Shown: positions 6,532-15,400 of the stretch, piece after piece
How the letters are laid out: each line of letters begins with the position of its first letter
How positions within the stretch are numbered: the stretch's first letter is position 1
Assembly (NCBI GenBank): GCA_001915545.1
Contig: MNQS01000108.1
Coordinates: 1-31,813 of the forward strand
Direction: 5' to 3'
Length of the DNA: 31,813 nucleotides
From: Bacteroides sp. 43_108
GTDB lineage: Bacteria > Bacteroidota > Bacteroidia > Bacteroidales > Bacteroidaceae
Program-made: the position numbers and the translations under genes
Notes under the pieces: generated by a model
What the model saw: the letters and a program-made list of their open reading frames with translations, nothing else
Told to the model about the DNA's origin: nothing
The model's database searches: none

Positions 6532-9420
6532 ATGAATAAGATTGTAAATAGTTTGTTGCTTCTTTTTGGTGTCTTTGTCATGTATTCTTGCTCTAATAAT
6601 AAGAATACAGGAATGACACGCGCTGTTCAAGCCTTCAAAGCCAGATACAATACTTATTACAATGGTCATGTTGCTTATCTAGACGGATGTCTTGCACAGG
6701 AGAACGGCAACAAGGATAATTATACTGATATTATTCCTCTTTACATTACAGGAAATAAGGCAACTGTCAGCATCGGTAAATCGGATTTTGACAGAGCTGT
6801 TGAGAAATGCCAGAAAACGATTAAGCAGCATACAATAACGAAACGTCCGGAATGGAACAGCAATAAGCGTAAAACTGAAAAGGATCGTATATGGTTAAGT
6901 CAGAAAGAGTATAATCCATTCCTTTACAAGGCATGGTTTCTGATGGGCAAGGCGCAGTTTCAGAAAGGTGAATATCTGGAAGCCGCTTCCACGTTTGCAT
7001 ACATGGAGCAATTGTATTTTTCGCATCCTGATATCATTGCTGAGGCACGTCTTCTTCAGGCTAAATGTTATGCCGAGATGGAATGGTTGTACGATGCCGA
7101 CGGTCTTATCAGCGATACCCGACGCGATAGTTTCCCTAAAAAACTGGAATGGTTGCGCTCTTCCGTAGAAGCAGATCTGCAGATACGGCGCGGATTGTAT
7201 GAGGAAGCAATTCCCAATCTTCAAAAAGCCATAAAGAAAGAAAAGCGGTCAAAGTTGAAGGCACGTATGTATTTCCTTCTCGGACAGCTTTATCAGCAGG
7301 TTGGCAAGCCTGAACTTGCATATAAGGCATATGGTAAGACAATTGCAAAAAATCCGCCTTATGAGCTTGAGTTCAATGCACGTATAAGGCAGACTGAAGT
7401 GCTTTCTACTGCGCAGAACCGTAAAAAAATGATTAAGCGCCTTAATTCTATGGCTAAGAACGCAAAGAATAAAGACTTCCTTGATCAGATATACTATGCC
7501 ATTGGAAACATTTACCTTGCTCAGAATGACACTATGCATGCAGTCTGGTCATATCGTGACGGTGCAGAAAAAAGTACCCGAAACGGAGTTGAAAAAGGTG
7601 TTGTACTTCTGCGCTTAGGCCAGCTGTATTGGGATATGGAAGAGTTTGTAAAGGCTCAGGAATGTTATTCGCAGGTTATCGGACTTGTTGATAAGGAACG
7701 CGATGATTATGATGATATAGATTGGCGTTCTAAGGTTCTCGACGAGCTTTTGCCGCATGCACAGTCAATCGAACTGCAAGACAGTTTGCAGTTGCTGGCC
7801 AGAATGGATTCTGCTGAACGTATGAAAGTCATCAATGATATTATTGAATACGTAAAAGAACAGGAAAAAAAGAAAGAACGCTCTGAACAGCTTGATGAGC
7901 TGAAAAAACAGACGGACAATGCAGGAAAGCAGGCGGCGACTGCAGGCAATAAGGGGCAGATAGGTAATAACTCCAAGACTCCTGCGCTTTGGTATTTTTA
8001 TAATCCTACTGCTGTAGCATCCGGAAAGACGGAATTCCAGAAGAAGTGGGGTAAGAGAGAACTGGCTGATAATTGGCGAAGAAAGAACAAAACCGTATTG
8101 GATGATTTCAACTCTGAAGATGAGGTAATGGCTGATTCTTTGGCTTCAGACAGCACATCGGCGGCTTCAACCGACAGCATAAGCGGGAATGCCGAAAATG
8201 GAGAAAGCGAGGAGACTGAAAACTATGAAGAAGATCCTCATAGACCAGAATATTATCTTAAGGACATACCTTTGACAGAAGAGCAGATGCAGGCGTCGAA
8301 TGATATTCTTGTAGAAGCACTGTTCAATGCAGGAGTGATATATAAGGACCGTATGGAGAATCTGCCTTTGGCCGATAGGACATTCCAGCGTATACTAAAT
8401 GATTTCCCTGCTTATGCTTCTATAGATGAAGTTTATTATAATCTTTTCCAGCTTTATTCACGTTTGGATCGTAAGGACGAAGCTGAGCAGTACAGACAGA
8501 AGCTTATTGATGAATATCCGGAAAATAAACATGTGTCCGTAATTTCAGACCCTGATTTTGAATATAAGGCCAGATTCGGAAAACATGTAGAGGACTCTTT
8601 GTATACGGCAACATATAATGCGTTCCAGGCAGATGATTACAGAACAGTTGAAGCCAACTGCAGTATCTCTGTTGAAGAGTATCCCGAAGGAGCCAACAGG
8701 CCGCGCTTCATGTATCTTGACGCCATGGCTAAACTGCAGCTTGGTGACCGTGCACAGTTTATGGACAACATGAAGAAAATTGTTGAAACATATCCGGAAA
8801 GTTCTGTAAGCGAGTTGGCAGGACTCTATGTCAAGGGACTTAAAGAAGGACGTCTTCTTGCAAGCGGAAAGATGGATATGGGTTCTATTTGGGAACGTCG
8901 TATTGGAGTTGGTTCTGAGGAAGATTCGCTTCAGGTTGACACAACATTTACTGCTGAGAAAAACTGCAATTTCGTCTTTGTTATAGCTTATGTTCGTGAC
9001 AGTCTTGACGAGAACCAGCTTCTTTATGAAATGGCACGATACAACTTTACCAATTTTACAGTTCGCAACTTTGATATCAACATCGTGCAGGGAGATGGTA
9101 TAAACATGCTTCAAGTTCAGACATTCCAGAACTTTGACGAAGCTTATATTTATCTTCACCGCCTGCAGAACAACGAAGATATGGCTTATAAGCTTAAAGG
9201 CCTTAAGCCGTTCATTATTGCAGAGGACAACCTCAAGAAGCTGATGCGAGGACGTAGTTTTGCCGATTATTTCAGGTTCTATGATGATAATCTGGAGATA
9301 GGTACCGATGTCAATATGGAAGAGAGCACTCTCGACCAGCCGACAGAGCTTCCTGAACCTCGCAATGAAGAAGAGTATGAAGATGAGGAGAATGAAGGCG
9401 AAGAGAACTTTATTTTCTGA
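6532..9420 (+). CDS. porW: T9SS/gliding-type TPR lipoprotein PorW/SprE
   Basis: This 962-residue TPR lipoprotein matches the PorW (Porphyromonas) / SprE (Flavobacterium) family, needed for type IX secretion. Residues 1-20 are a lipoprotein signal ending in YSC with C20 as the lipid site; the acid residues of the Bacteroidota surface-export signal are absent after it, which suggests a periplasm-facing lipoprotein. The family opening follows (TRAVQAFKARYNTYYNG, from about residue 25). TPR helices cover roughly residues 120-430, for example AWFLMGKAQFQKGEYLEA. A charged linker from about 440 precedes more TPRs near 583-720. A C-terminal domain near 812-910 (FVFVIAYVRD) resembles the SprE end, and the tail is strongly acidic. 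porX follows after 27 bases, which supports the call. It is longer than the Porphyromonas protein and closer to SprE in size. No clear own promoter was seen. Confidence 0.85.
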   Translation: MNKIVNSLLLLFGVFVMYSCSNNKNTGMTRAVQAFKARYNTYYNGHVAYLDGCLAQENGNKDNYTDIIPLYITGNKATVSIGKSDFDRAVEKCQKTIKQHTITKRPEWNSNKRKTEKDRIWLSQKEYNPFLYKAWFLMGKAQFQKGEYLEAASTFAYMEQLYFSHPDIIAEARLLQAKCYAEMEWLYDADGLISDTRRDSFPKKLEWLRSSVEADLQIRRGLYEEAIPNLQKAIKKEKRSKLKARMYFLLGQLYQQVGKPELAYKAYGKTIAKNPPYELEFNARIRQTEVLSTAQNRKKMIKRLNSMAKNAKNKDFLDQIYYAIGNIYLAQNDTMHAVWSYRDGAEKSTRNGVEKGVVLLRLGQLYWDMEEFVKAQECYSQVIGLVDKERDDYDDIDWRSKVLDELLPHAQSIELQDSLQLLARMDSAERMKVINDIIEYVKEQEKKKERSEQLDELKKQTDNAGKQAATAGNKGQIGNNSKTPALWYFYNPTAVASGKTEFQKKWGKRELADNWRRKNKTVLDDFNSEDEVMADSLASDSTSAASTDSISGNAENGESEETENYEEDPHRPEYYLKDIPLTEEQMQASNDILVEALFNAGVIYKDRMENLPLADRTFQRILNDFPAYASIDEVYYNLFQLYSRLDRKDEAEQYRQKLIDEYPENKHVSVISDPDFEYKARFGKHVEDSLYTATYNAFQADDYRTVEANCSISVEEYPEGANRPRFMYLDAMAKLQLGDRAQFMDNMKKIVETYPESSVSELAGLYVKGLKEGRLLASGKMDMGSIWERRIGVGSEEDSLQVDTTFTAEKNCNFVFVIAYVRDSLDENQLLYEMARYNFTNFTVRNFDINIVQGDGINMLQVQTFQNFDEAYIYLHRLQNNEDMAYKLKGLKPFIIAEDNLKKLMRGRSFADYFRFYDDNLEIGTDVNMEESTLDQPTELPEPRNEEEYEDEENEGEENFIF

Positions 9421-9447
9421 TTTGTGGAACCTTTAAATTCAAGAAAT

Positions 9448-11010
9448 ATGAGTAATGGTACATTGCTGTGGGTAGATGATGAGATAGACCTTCTCAAGGC
9501 CTACATCATTTTTCTGGAGAAGAAGAGTTATGAAGTTGTCACAGCTACCAATGGACAAGATGCTATCGATCTGTGCCAGGAACAATCGTTCGACCTTATT
9601 TTTCTTGATGAGAACATGCCCGGTCTGAGCGGACTTGAAACTCTGTCGCGTATCAAGGAAATCAATCCTACAATACCGGTTGTGATGGTGACCAAGAGCG
9701 AGGAAGAGAATATTATGGACCAGGCTATCGGTTCTAAAATAGCAGATTATCTCATAAAGCCCGTAAATCCCAATCAGATACTTCTTACGCTGAAAAAACA
9801 TCTGCACAAGAAGGCCATTGAAACAGAAGTGACCAATACAAGCTATCAGCAGAACTTTTCTAAGATTGGCATGCAAATCAATGACTCCTACAGCTTGGAT
9901 GAGTGGAAAGATGTCTATCGCAGACTCGTTTTCTGGGAATTGGAATTGTCTGAGACCAACAGTGAGATGTCAGAGATGCTTCAGATGCAGAAAGCAGATG
10001 CCAATAATGGGTTCGCTAAATTTGTCAAGAAGAATTATATTGATTGGGTGTCAAATCCGTTCGACAGGCCTATAATGAGTCCGGACATCTTCAAAAAGAA
10101 AGTTTTTCCATTGCTGGATGCCGGTGAGAAAGTTTATTTCATCGTATTTGACAACTTCCGATATGACCAGTGGCGTGTCATCAGTCAGGAACTGGCCGAT
10201 GATTTCGTGTTCGATGACGACATGTATCTCAGCATCTTGCCGACAGCGACGCAGTATGCCCGCAACGCGATATTTGCAGGACTTATGCCAGACCAGATTG
10301 CAAGTATGTTTCCGGAACTCTGGGTTGACGAAGATGAGGATGAAGGAAAAAATCTCAATGAATCGCCTCTGATAAAGACTCAGCTTGACCGTTTCAGGAA
10401 GAATTATTATTTCTCATACAACAAGTTGAATGATTCTTCCGCTTCAGAGAAACTTCTCAACCAGTTTGACAGGCTTGAAAAGTTTAATTTGAACGTCATT
10501 GTCATCAACTTTATCGACATGCTTTCCCATGCGCGCACTGAATCCAAAATGGTGCGTGAGTTGGCTTCTGACGAGAATGCGTACAGAAGCATTACTGCCT
10601 CATGGTTCCGTCATTCTCCTGTTAGAGGCATCTTTGAAGCTCTGTCGCATACAGACTGCAAAATAATCATTACTACTGACCATGGAAGCATTAAAGTGAA
10701 CAATCCGGTAAAAGTCATAGGAGACAAGAATACAAATACCAATTTGCGCTATAAGCTTGGAAAGAATTTGAGTTATAATCCTAAGCAGGTTTTTGTTTTA
10801 AAGGACCCTAAGAAGGCTTTTCTTCCTGCACCTAACATTAGTTCTGCATACATATTTGCAACAGGAGATGATTTCTTTGCTTATCCTAACAACTATAATT
10901 ATTATGTCAACTACTACAAGGATACTTTCCAGCATGGGGGAATATCGATGGAAGAAATGCTTGTACCGCTCATAACATTGCAGAGCAAGCGAAATGTGCG
11001 CAAGTCATGA
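9448..11010 (+). CDS. porX: PorX: response regulator with PglZ/alkaline-phosphatase-like domain
   Basis: PorX controls T9SS function and, with the kinase PorY and the sigma factor SigP, T9SS gene expression in Porphyromonas. The protein is 520 residues from ATG 9448; an in-frame GTG at 9424 would add eight unsupported residues. Residues 1-120 are a receiver domain with acidic pocket D10-D11, phospho-acceptor D54 in FLDENMPG, and TKSEEE with KPVNPNQ at its end. Residues 220-515 form the alkaline-phosphatase-like PglZ domain: D235 in FDNFRYDQW, the candidate nucleophile threonine in PTATQYARN (T266 or T268), D357 and H361 in DMLSH, D411-H412 in TTDHGS, and H496 in FQHGG. All expected metal ligands therefore look present, so the effector is probably active; known homologues are zinc-dependent and cut small nucleotide substrates. 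No PorY gene lies in this window. Confidence 0.93.
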   Translation: MSNGTLLWVDDEIDLLKAYIIFLEKKSYEVVTATNGQDAIDLCQEQSFDLIFLDENMPGLSGLETLSRIKEINPTIPVVMVTKSEEENIMDQAIGSKIADYLIKPVNPNQILLTLKKHLHKKAIETEVTNTSYQQNFSKIGMQINDSYSLDEWKDVYRRLVFWELELSETNSEMSEMLQMQKADANNGFAKFVKKNYIDWVSNPFDRPIMSPDIFKKKVFPLLDAGEKVYFIVFDNFRYDQWRVISQELADDFVFDDDMYLSILPTATQYARNAIFAGLMPDQIASMFPELWVDEDEDEGKNLNESPLIKTQLDRFRKNYYFSYNKLNDSSASEKLLNQFDRLEKFNLNVIVINFIDMLSHARTESKMVRELASDENAYRSITASWFRHSPVRGIFEALSHTDCKIIITTDHGSIKVNNPVKVIGDKNTNTNLRYKLGKNLSYNPKQVFVLKDPKKAFLPAPNISSAYIFATGDDFFAYPNNYNYYVNYYKDTFQHGGISMEEMLVPLITLQSKRNVRKS

Positions 11011-11033
11011 AACCGATATATTCCTTTTCTGAG

Positions 11034-11041
11034 TATCTTTG
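11034..11041 (+). promoter_or_regulatory. -7 promoter element of tsaE
   Basis: TATCTTTG matches TAnnTTTG exactly, 38 bases before the tsaE ATG, in the 69-base gap behind porX. No exact -33 TTTG was found. tsaE may therefore be read both from here and through porX. Confidence 0.45.
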
Positions 11042-11079
11042 TATGCCTGATTACGCAATAAAATATAAAACTATTAGAT

Positions 11080-11490
11080 ATGGAGATTATAATTGATTCA
11101 TTGGAGCACATCAACGATGCTGCCAGAGAGTTTGTAGACGCTATGGGCGGAAACAAGGTCTTTGCGTTCTACGGCAAGATGGGAGCCGGCAAGACTACGT
11201 TTATAAAGGCTGTTTGTGAAGCCCTTGGAGTTACGGATGTCATAAATTCGCCTACTTTTGCAATTGTCAACGAGTATCTCGACGGCAACGAAAAGCCTAT
11301 ATATCATTTTGATTTCTATAGAATAAAGAAGGAAGAAGAGGTCTATGACATGGGCTACGAGGACTACGTTTACAGCGGTAATCTCTGTTTTATGGAGTGG
11401 CCGGAACTTATTGAGGACCTGCTTCCTGAAGATGCTGTAAAGGTAACTATAGAAGAGCGCGAGGACGGATCTCGTGTCGTGTCATTCTGA
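11080..11490 (+). CDS. tsaE: TsaE, ATPase of tRNA t6A synthesis
   Basis: TsaE (YjeE) is the small ATPase that works with TsaB and TsaD to make N6-threonylcarbamoyladenosine at position 37 of ANN-reading tRNAs. The 136-residue length is normal. The Walker A motif GKMGAGKT covers residues 32-39. Further family motifs follow in order: [21 protein letters not shown] and [13 protein letters not shown], which places the conserved E-W segment in the C-terminal half. It is cytoplasmic. It starts 69 bases after porX, with a promoter-like element between, and ends at a strong bidirectional terminator. Confidence 0.95.
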   Translation: MEIIIDSLEHINDAAREFVDAMGGNKVFAFYGKMGAGKTTFIKAVCEALGVTDVINSPTFAIVNEYLDGNEKPIYHFDFYRIKKEEEVYDMGYEDYVYSGNLCFMEWPELIEDLLPEDAVKVTIEEREDGSRVVSF

Positions 11491-11527
11491 ATCTGAATTC
11501 TTTATTTCTACATGCAGGTATAAAATT

Positions 11528-11590
11528 AAGGCCTGAAACAGGAATGCAAGATTATGAATATCTTTGATTCCTTGTTTCAGGCCTTTTATG
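11528..11590. terminator. Bidirectional terminator between tsaE and a converging unit
   Basis: A long inverted repeat pairs AAGGCCTGAAACA (from 11528) with TGTTTCAGGCCTT (to about 11585), extended by GGAAT/ATTCC across a one-base bulge. T-rich stretches follow on both sides. It lies between two convergent 3' ends. Confidence 0.75.
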
Positions 11591-11615
11591 TTTTATGACA
11601 AAGTGAAGAGCCGCC

Positions 11616-11948
11616 TTATTCCTCACCGCTTTCGTTGAAGTCCAGTTCTGCCTGAACTACAAAAAGGATTTCGTCGTGCTCGAACGTTCCGATTTCGTCT
11701 TTCTTTGCCTGTTTGATTACATAGTCTACAACCTTATCCAGATCGATGTCGATATATCCGTCTTCATCCGGTTCTACATCGAAAGTACCGTTGTTTGTGT
11801 AATATTCGGCAATGACGTCAAGAAAATAATAAAGTTCATCTTCCGAGAACTTTTCTTTGAGTTCTTGTGGCAGATTGTTCTTTATGAATGCTACTGCACG
11901 TGCATCTTCTTCAGCTTCAAGGAGAAGCTCATCATCTATATTTGCCAT
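11616..11948 (-). CDS. Small acidic conserved protein of unknown function
   Basis: The protein has 110 residues and is strongly acidic (for example EAEEDARAV near the start and EPDEDGYIDIDLDKVVDYV in the second half). It has no signal peptide, membrane segment or cysteine. The pattern of helices followed by a short beta hairpin and helix suggests a compact cytoplasmic protein. I recall similar proteins near trxA and dnaE in other Bacteroidales but know no function. It is the last gene of the minus-strand block, 33 bases behind trxA, and probably shares its transcript. Its 3' end faces the terminator shared with tsaE. Confidence 0.78.
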   Translation of the reverse strand: MANIDDELLLEAEEDARAVAFIKNNLPQELKEKFSEDELYYFLDVIAEYYTNNGTFDVEPDEDGYIDIDLDKVVDYVIKQAKKDEIGTFEHDEILFVVQAELDFNESGEE

Positions 11949-11981
11949 ATTTTTCTTTTTTAAGAGTGTTTTTTCCAGATT

Positions 11982-12290
11982 TTAGAGGAGAGCCTTGAGC
12001 TTTTCCTCGAATTTAGCCTTTGTAGCAGATCCTACAATCTTGTCGACAACCTTGCCGTCTTTGATGTAGAATACAGTAGGAACACTTCTGACCATGAATT
12101 TTTCAGCCAGCTCAACAGCTTCTTCAACGTTGGCTTTGCCTACGATAACCTGATCTTTGTATTCTTCAGCCAAAGCTTCAATATCTGGACCTATCTTTTT
12201 GCATGGACCGCACCATGTAGCCCAGAAATCAAGCATGATTGGTTTTCCTTCGGCTACGATTGATTCGTAGTTTGCATCTGTAATTTCCAT
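11982..12290 (-). CDS. trxA: Thioredoxin
   Basis: Thioredoxin reduces disulfides of cytoplasmic proteins using electrons from thioredoxin reductase. The protein has 102 residues, typical for TrxA, and no signal peptide. The active site WCGPC spans residues 26-30 in DFWATWCGPCKKIGP, and the cis-proline segment RSVPTVFYI and the GxVVD-like strand follow in the expected order. It lies 122 bases downstream of dnaE with a good -7 promoter element overlapping the dnaE stop, so it probably has its own promoter as well as any read-through. The small acidic gene follows after 33 bases. Confidence 0.95.
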   Translation of the reverse strand: MEITDANYESIVAEGKPIMLDFWATWCGPCKKIGPDIEALAEEYKDQVIVGKANVEEAVELAEKFMVRSVPTVFYIKDGKVVDKIVGSATKAKFEEKLKALL

Positions 12291-12403
12291 AATGATAAAT
12301 GTTTGAATGTGGTTTTTATTTTATATTTCTTTGTTTGTGTGTTAAGTCGCTGATAATTAGATTGTAAACTTGACTTTGTGAGTCGTTGCGTCCAATCCGA
12401 ATG

Positions 12404-12411
12404 CAAAGATA
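12404..12411 (-). promoter_or_regulatory. -7 promoter element of trxA
   Basis: On the minus strand this reads TATCTTTG, a perfect TAnnTTTG match, two bases after the dnaE stop codon (12413-12415). It implies a leader of roughly 105-110 bases before trxA. No exact -33 TTTG was found upstream. Confidence 0.5.
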
Positions 12412-12412
12412 T

Positions 12413-15400
12413 TCAATTTATTGAGAATTCAATCTCCGGATGGTCAGAAACGTAGTTGATGAGGCTCTTGTGTACAGAAATCTTTATTTTCCTAGAAAAC
12501 AGACGTATTCTCATGTGGTCGGCAGAATGCACATTGAAGAACAGTTCTGCCCTGCCTGGGTTGTCTTTCGCTATTTCCGCAAGATCCTCCACCATTTCAA
12601 CGCTCAGTTTGTCAAGAGGGACATTCAGCGTAATCTTTTCAATAACTGTATCTTTGACATCAGCAAGCAGTTCTATGCTTTTTAGTGCAAGGTCGTGTCC
12701 TCCCTGTCCCCATTGTTTCGGAACAGCCTTGGCGCGTATGAACAGTGCGGCACCTTCAAGGAAATAATTTCTGAAGTCAAGCCAGTCCTTGCCGAACAGC
12801 GGAATTTCGCCTGCGCCCGTAAAGTCTTCTATTTTTACGATTCCGTAAGGCTTTCCTTTCTTTGTTTCGCCCACTCTTATGCCTGTCACGATGCCTCCGA
12901 AGGTTACTTCGTCCAGCTTTGCCAGTTCATCCTTGTCTTCTAGCTGCGTAACATTGGTATTGCATACATGGTTGAGCACAATTGAATATTCGTCAAGCGG
13001 ATGTGCCGACAGATAAATACCCACGAGCTCCCTTTCCTTGTTGAGGCGCTCCATGTCGCTCCAGCTTTCCGCCTGAGGAATTTCCGGATGACTTATGCCT
13101 ACATTCATACCCATACCTCCGAAGAGGTTGTTGGTAGCCGTCTGTTTGTCTATCTGGTATCTGTTGCCGTACCTAACAAGAGTTTCTGTAAATGTTTCGT
13201 TGTTTTTGCCGAATACTTCGAAGAATGTTTCCCTCTTAACCTCGCTGAAACTGTCGAAGGCACCGGCTAAAACCAGGTTTTCTATATTTTTTCTGTTGCA
13301 CGATGTCAGGTTCACTCTTTCCACGAAATCAAATATCGATTTGAACGGTCCGTTCTTCTCTCTTTCGTCCAGTATAGCTTGTACAGCACTTTCTCCAACG
13401 CCTTTTATTGCACCCATTCCGAAACGTATGTCGCCGTTCTTGTTTACGGAGAACTTTAGGCGACTTTCGTTCACATCCGGTCCAAGGGTGTTTATGCCCA
13501 TCGATTTGCATTCGTCCATCAGCTTTCTGATATCCGAGATGTTGGCAATGCTTCGGCTCATCACGGCCGCCATGTACTGGGCAGGGTAGTTGGCCTTCAT
13601 GAAAGCCGTCTGGTATGCAACCCACGAATAGCATGTGGCGTGGCTCTTGTTGAATGCGTACGATGCAAATTTCTCCCAGTCAGCCCATATCTTCTGCAGG
13701 GTTTCAAGTTTGTGGCCGTTTTTCTGTCCGCCGTTGAAGAACTTAGGACGCAGCATGTCCAGTTTCTCCTTCAGTTTCTTACCCATGGCCTTACGAAGCG
13801 TATCGCTTTCGCCTCGGGTGAAGTCTGCCAGCAGACGCGACAGAAGCATGACCTGCTCCTGATAGACCGTAATTCCGTATGTATCCTTAAGATACTTTTC
13901 CATACACGGAATATCGTATACAATAGGCTTTCGTCCCTGTTTTCTGTCGATGAAATCGGGGATATAGTCCATTGGTCCCGGTCTGTAAAGGGCGTTCATG
14001 GCAATGAGGTCTTCAAATGTTGTAGGCTGAAGCTCTCTCAGGTATTTCTGCATACCAGCCGATTCAAACTGGAATGTACCGATGGTTCTTCCGTCACTGT
14101 AAAGCTGGTAAGTTGCCGGGTCGTTGATGTCCAGACTGTCGATGTCTATTTCTATCGCCAGACTCTCTCGTACATTTTCTACTGCCTCCTTGAGGATTGA
14201 CAGCGTCTTCAGTCCGAGGAAGTCCATTTTTATAAGTCCTGTCTCTTCGATTACGTGTCCGTCGTATTGCGTACATCTCAGCTTTTCTCCTGTTTCCTTG
14301 TCATCTGCTGTGCTGACAGGTACCCAGTCGGAAATGTCGTCCCTGCATATAATAGTACCGCAGGCGTGCACACCCGTATTTCTTACGTTGTTTTCGAGCA
14401 TTTGGGCATATTTCAGCGTGTCTCTTAGCAACGGATCAGGCGAAGTCACCGCATCTTGCAACTCTTTGACGCATTCAATGGCATTGGGCAGATTCATTTT
14501 CTTGCCTGTCGGCAGTTTATCCGGTATTGCCTTACAGAGTGCATTTGAAATGTCCAGTGGCAGTTTCTGCACTCGTGCCACATCCTTTATTGCCAGTTTG
14601 GTTGCCATTGTACCGTAAGTGATGATGTGTGCAACCTTTTCAGCACCATATTTCTGTGTTACCCATTGCAGAACCTTGCCTCGTCCGTCATCGTCGAAGT
14701 CCACATCGATATCCGGAAGGGATATTCGGTCTGGGTTGAGGAAACGTTCAAACAGCAGGTCATATTTTATAGGGTCAACCTTCGTAATTCCCAGACAGTA
14801 TGCAACGGCTGAACCCGCCGCAGAGCCACGTCCGGGACCGACCCATACTCCAAGCTCTTTACGTGCCGCATTGATGTAGTCCTGCACGATGAGGAAGTAT
14901 CCTGGGAAACCCATTGTCTTCATGATGTGAAGCTCGAACCGCAACTGATCCTCAACCTCTTTAGACAACGGATCGCCGTACAGCTTCTTGGCACCCTCGT
15001 ATGTAAGTTTGGCAAGATAGTCGGCTTCAAACTTTATTCTGTACAATTTGTCGAATCCACCGAGCTTTTTAATCTTTTTCATGCCCTCTTCCTCGCTCAT
15101 CACCACGTTGCCGTTCTCGTCCCTGGTGAATTCGTCAAAGAGGTCTTTCTCCGTCAGCCTTGCCCTGTATTCCTCTTCTGTGCCGAAACTTTCAGGTATT
15201 TCGAAGTTAGGCATGATAGGTGCATGGTCTATCGAATAAGTTTCAACCTTGTTCAGCACCTCTATCGTGTTCGACAATGCTTCAGGAATGTCCGAGAAGA
15301 TATCGTTCATCTCCTGTCTGGTCTTGAACCATTCCTGTTTTGTGTAGAGCATACGGTTCGGATCGTCCAGTTCCTTGTTGGTGCTCAAGCAGATCAGTCG

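Noticed and set aside
8545..9159. Minus-strand open frame of 204 codons
   Set aside because: It lies entirely opposite the porW C-terminal domain and has no start context or recognisable content.
9424..9447. GTG start for PorX
   Set aside because: It adds eight residues with no similarity to response regulators; ATG 9448 begins just before the first strand of the receiver domain.
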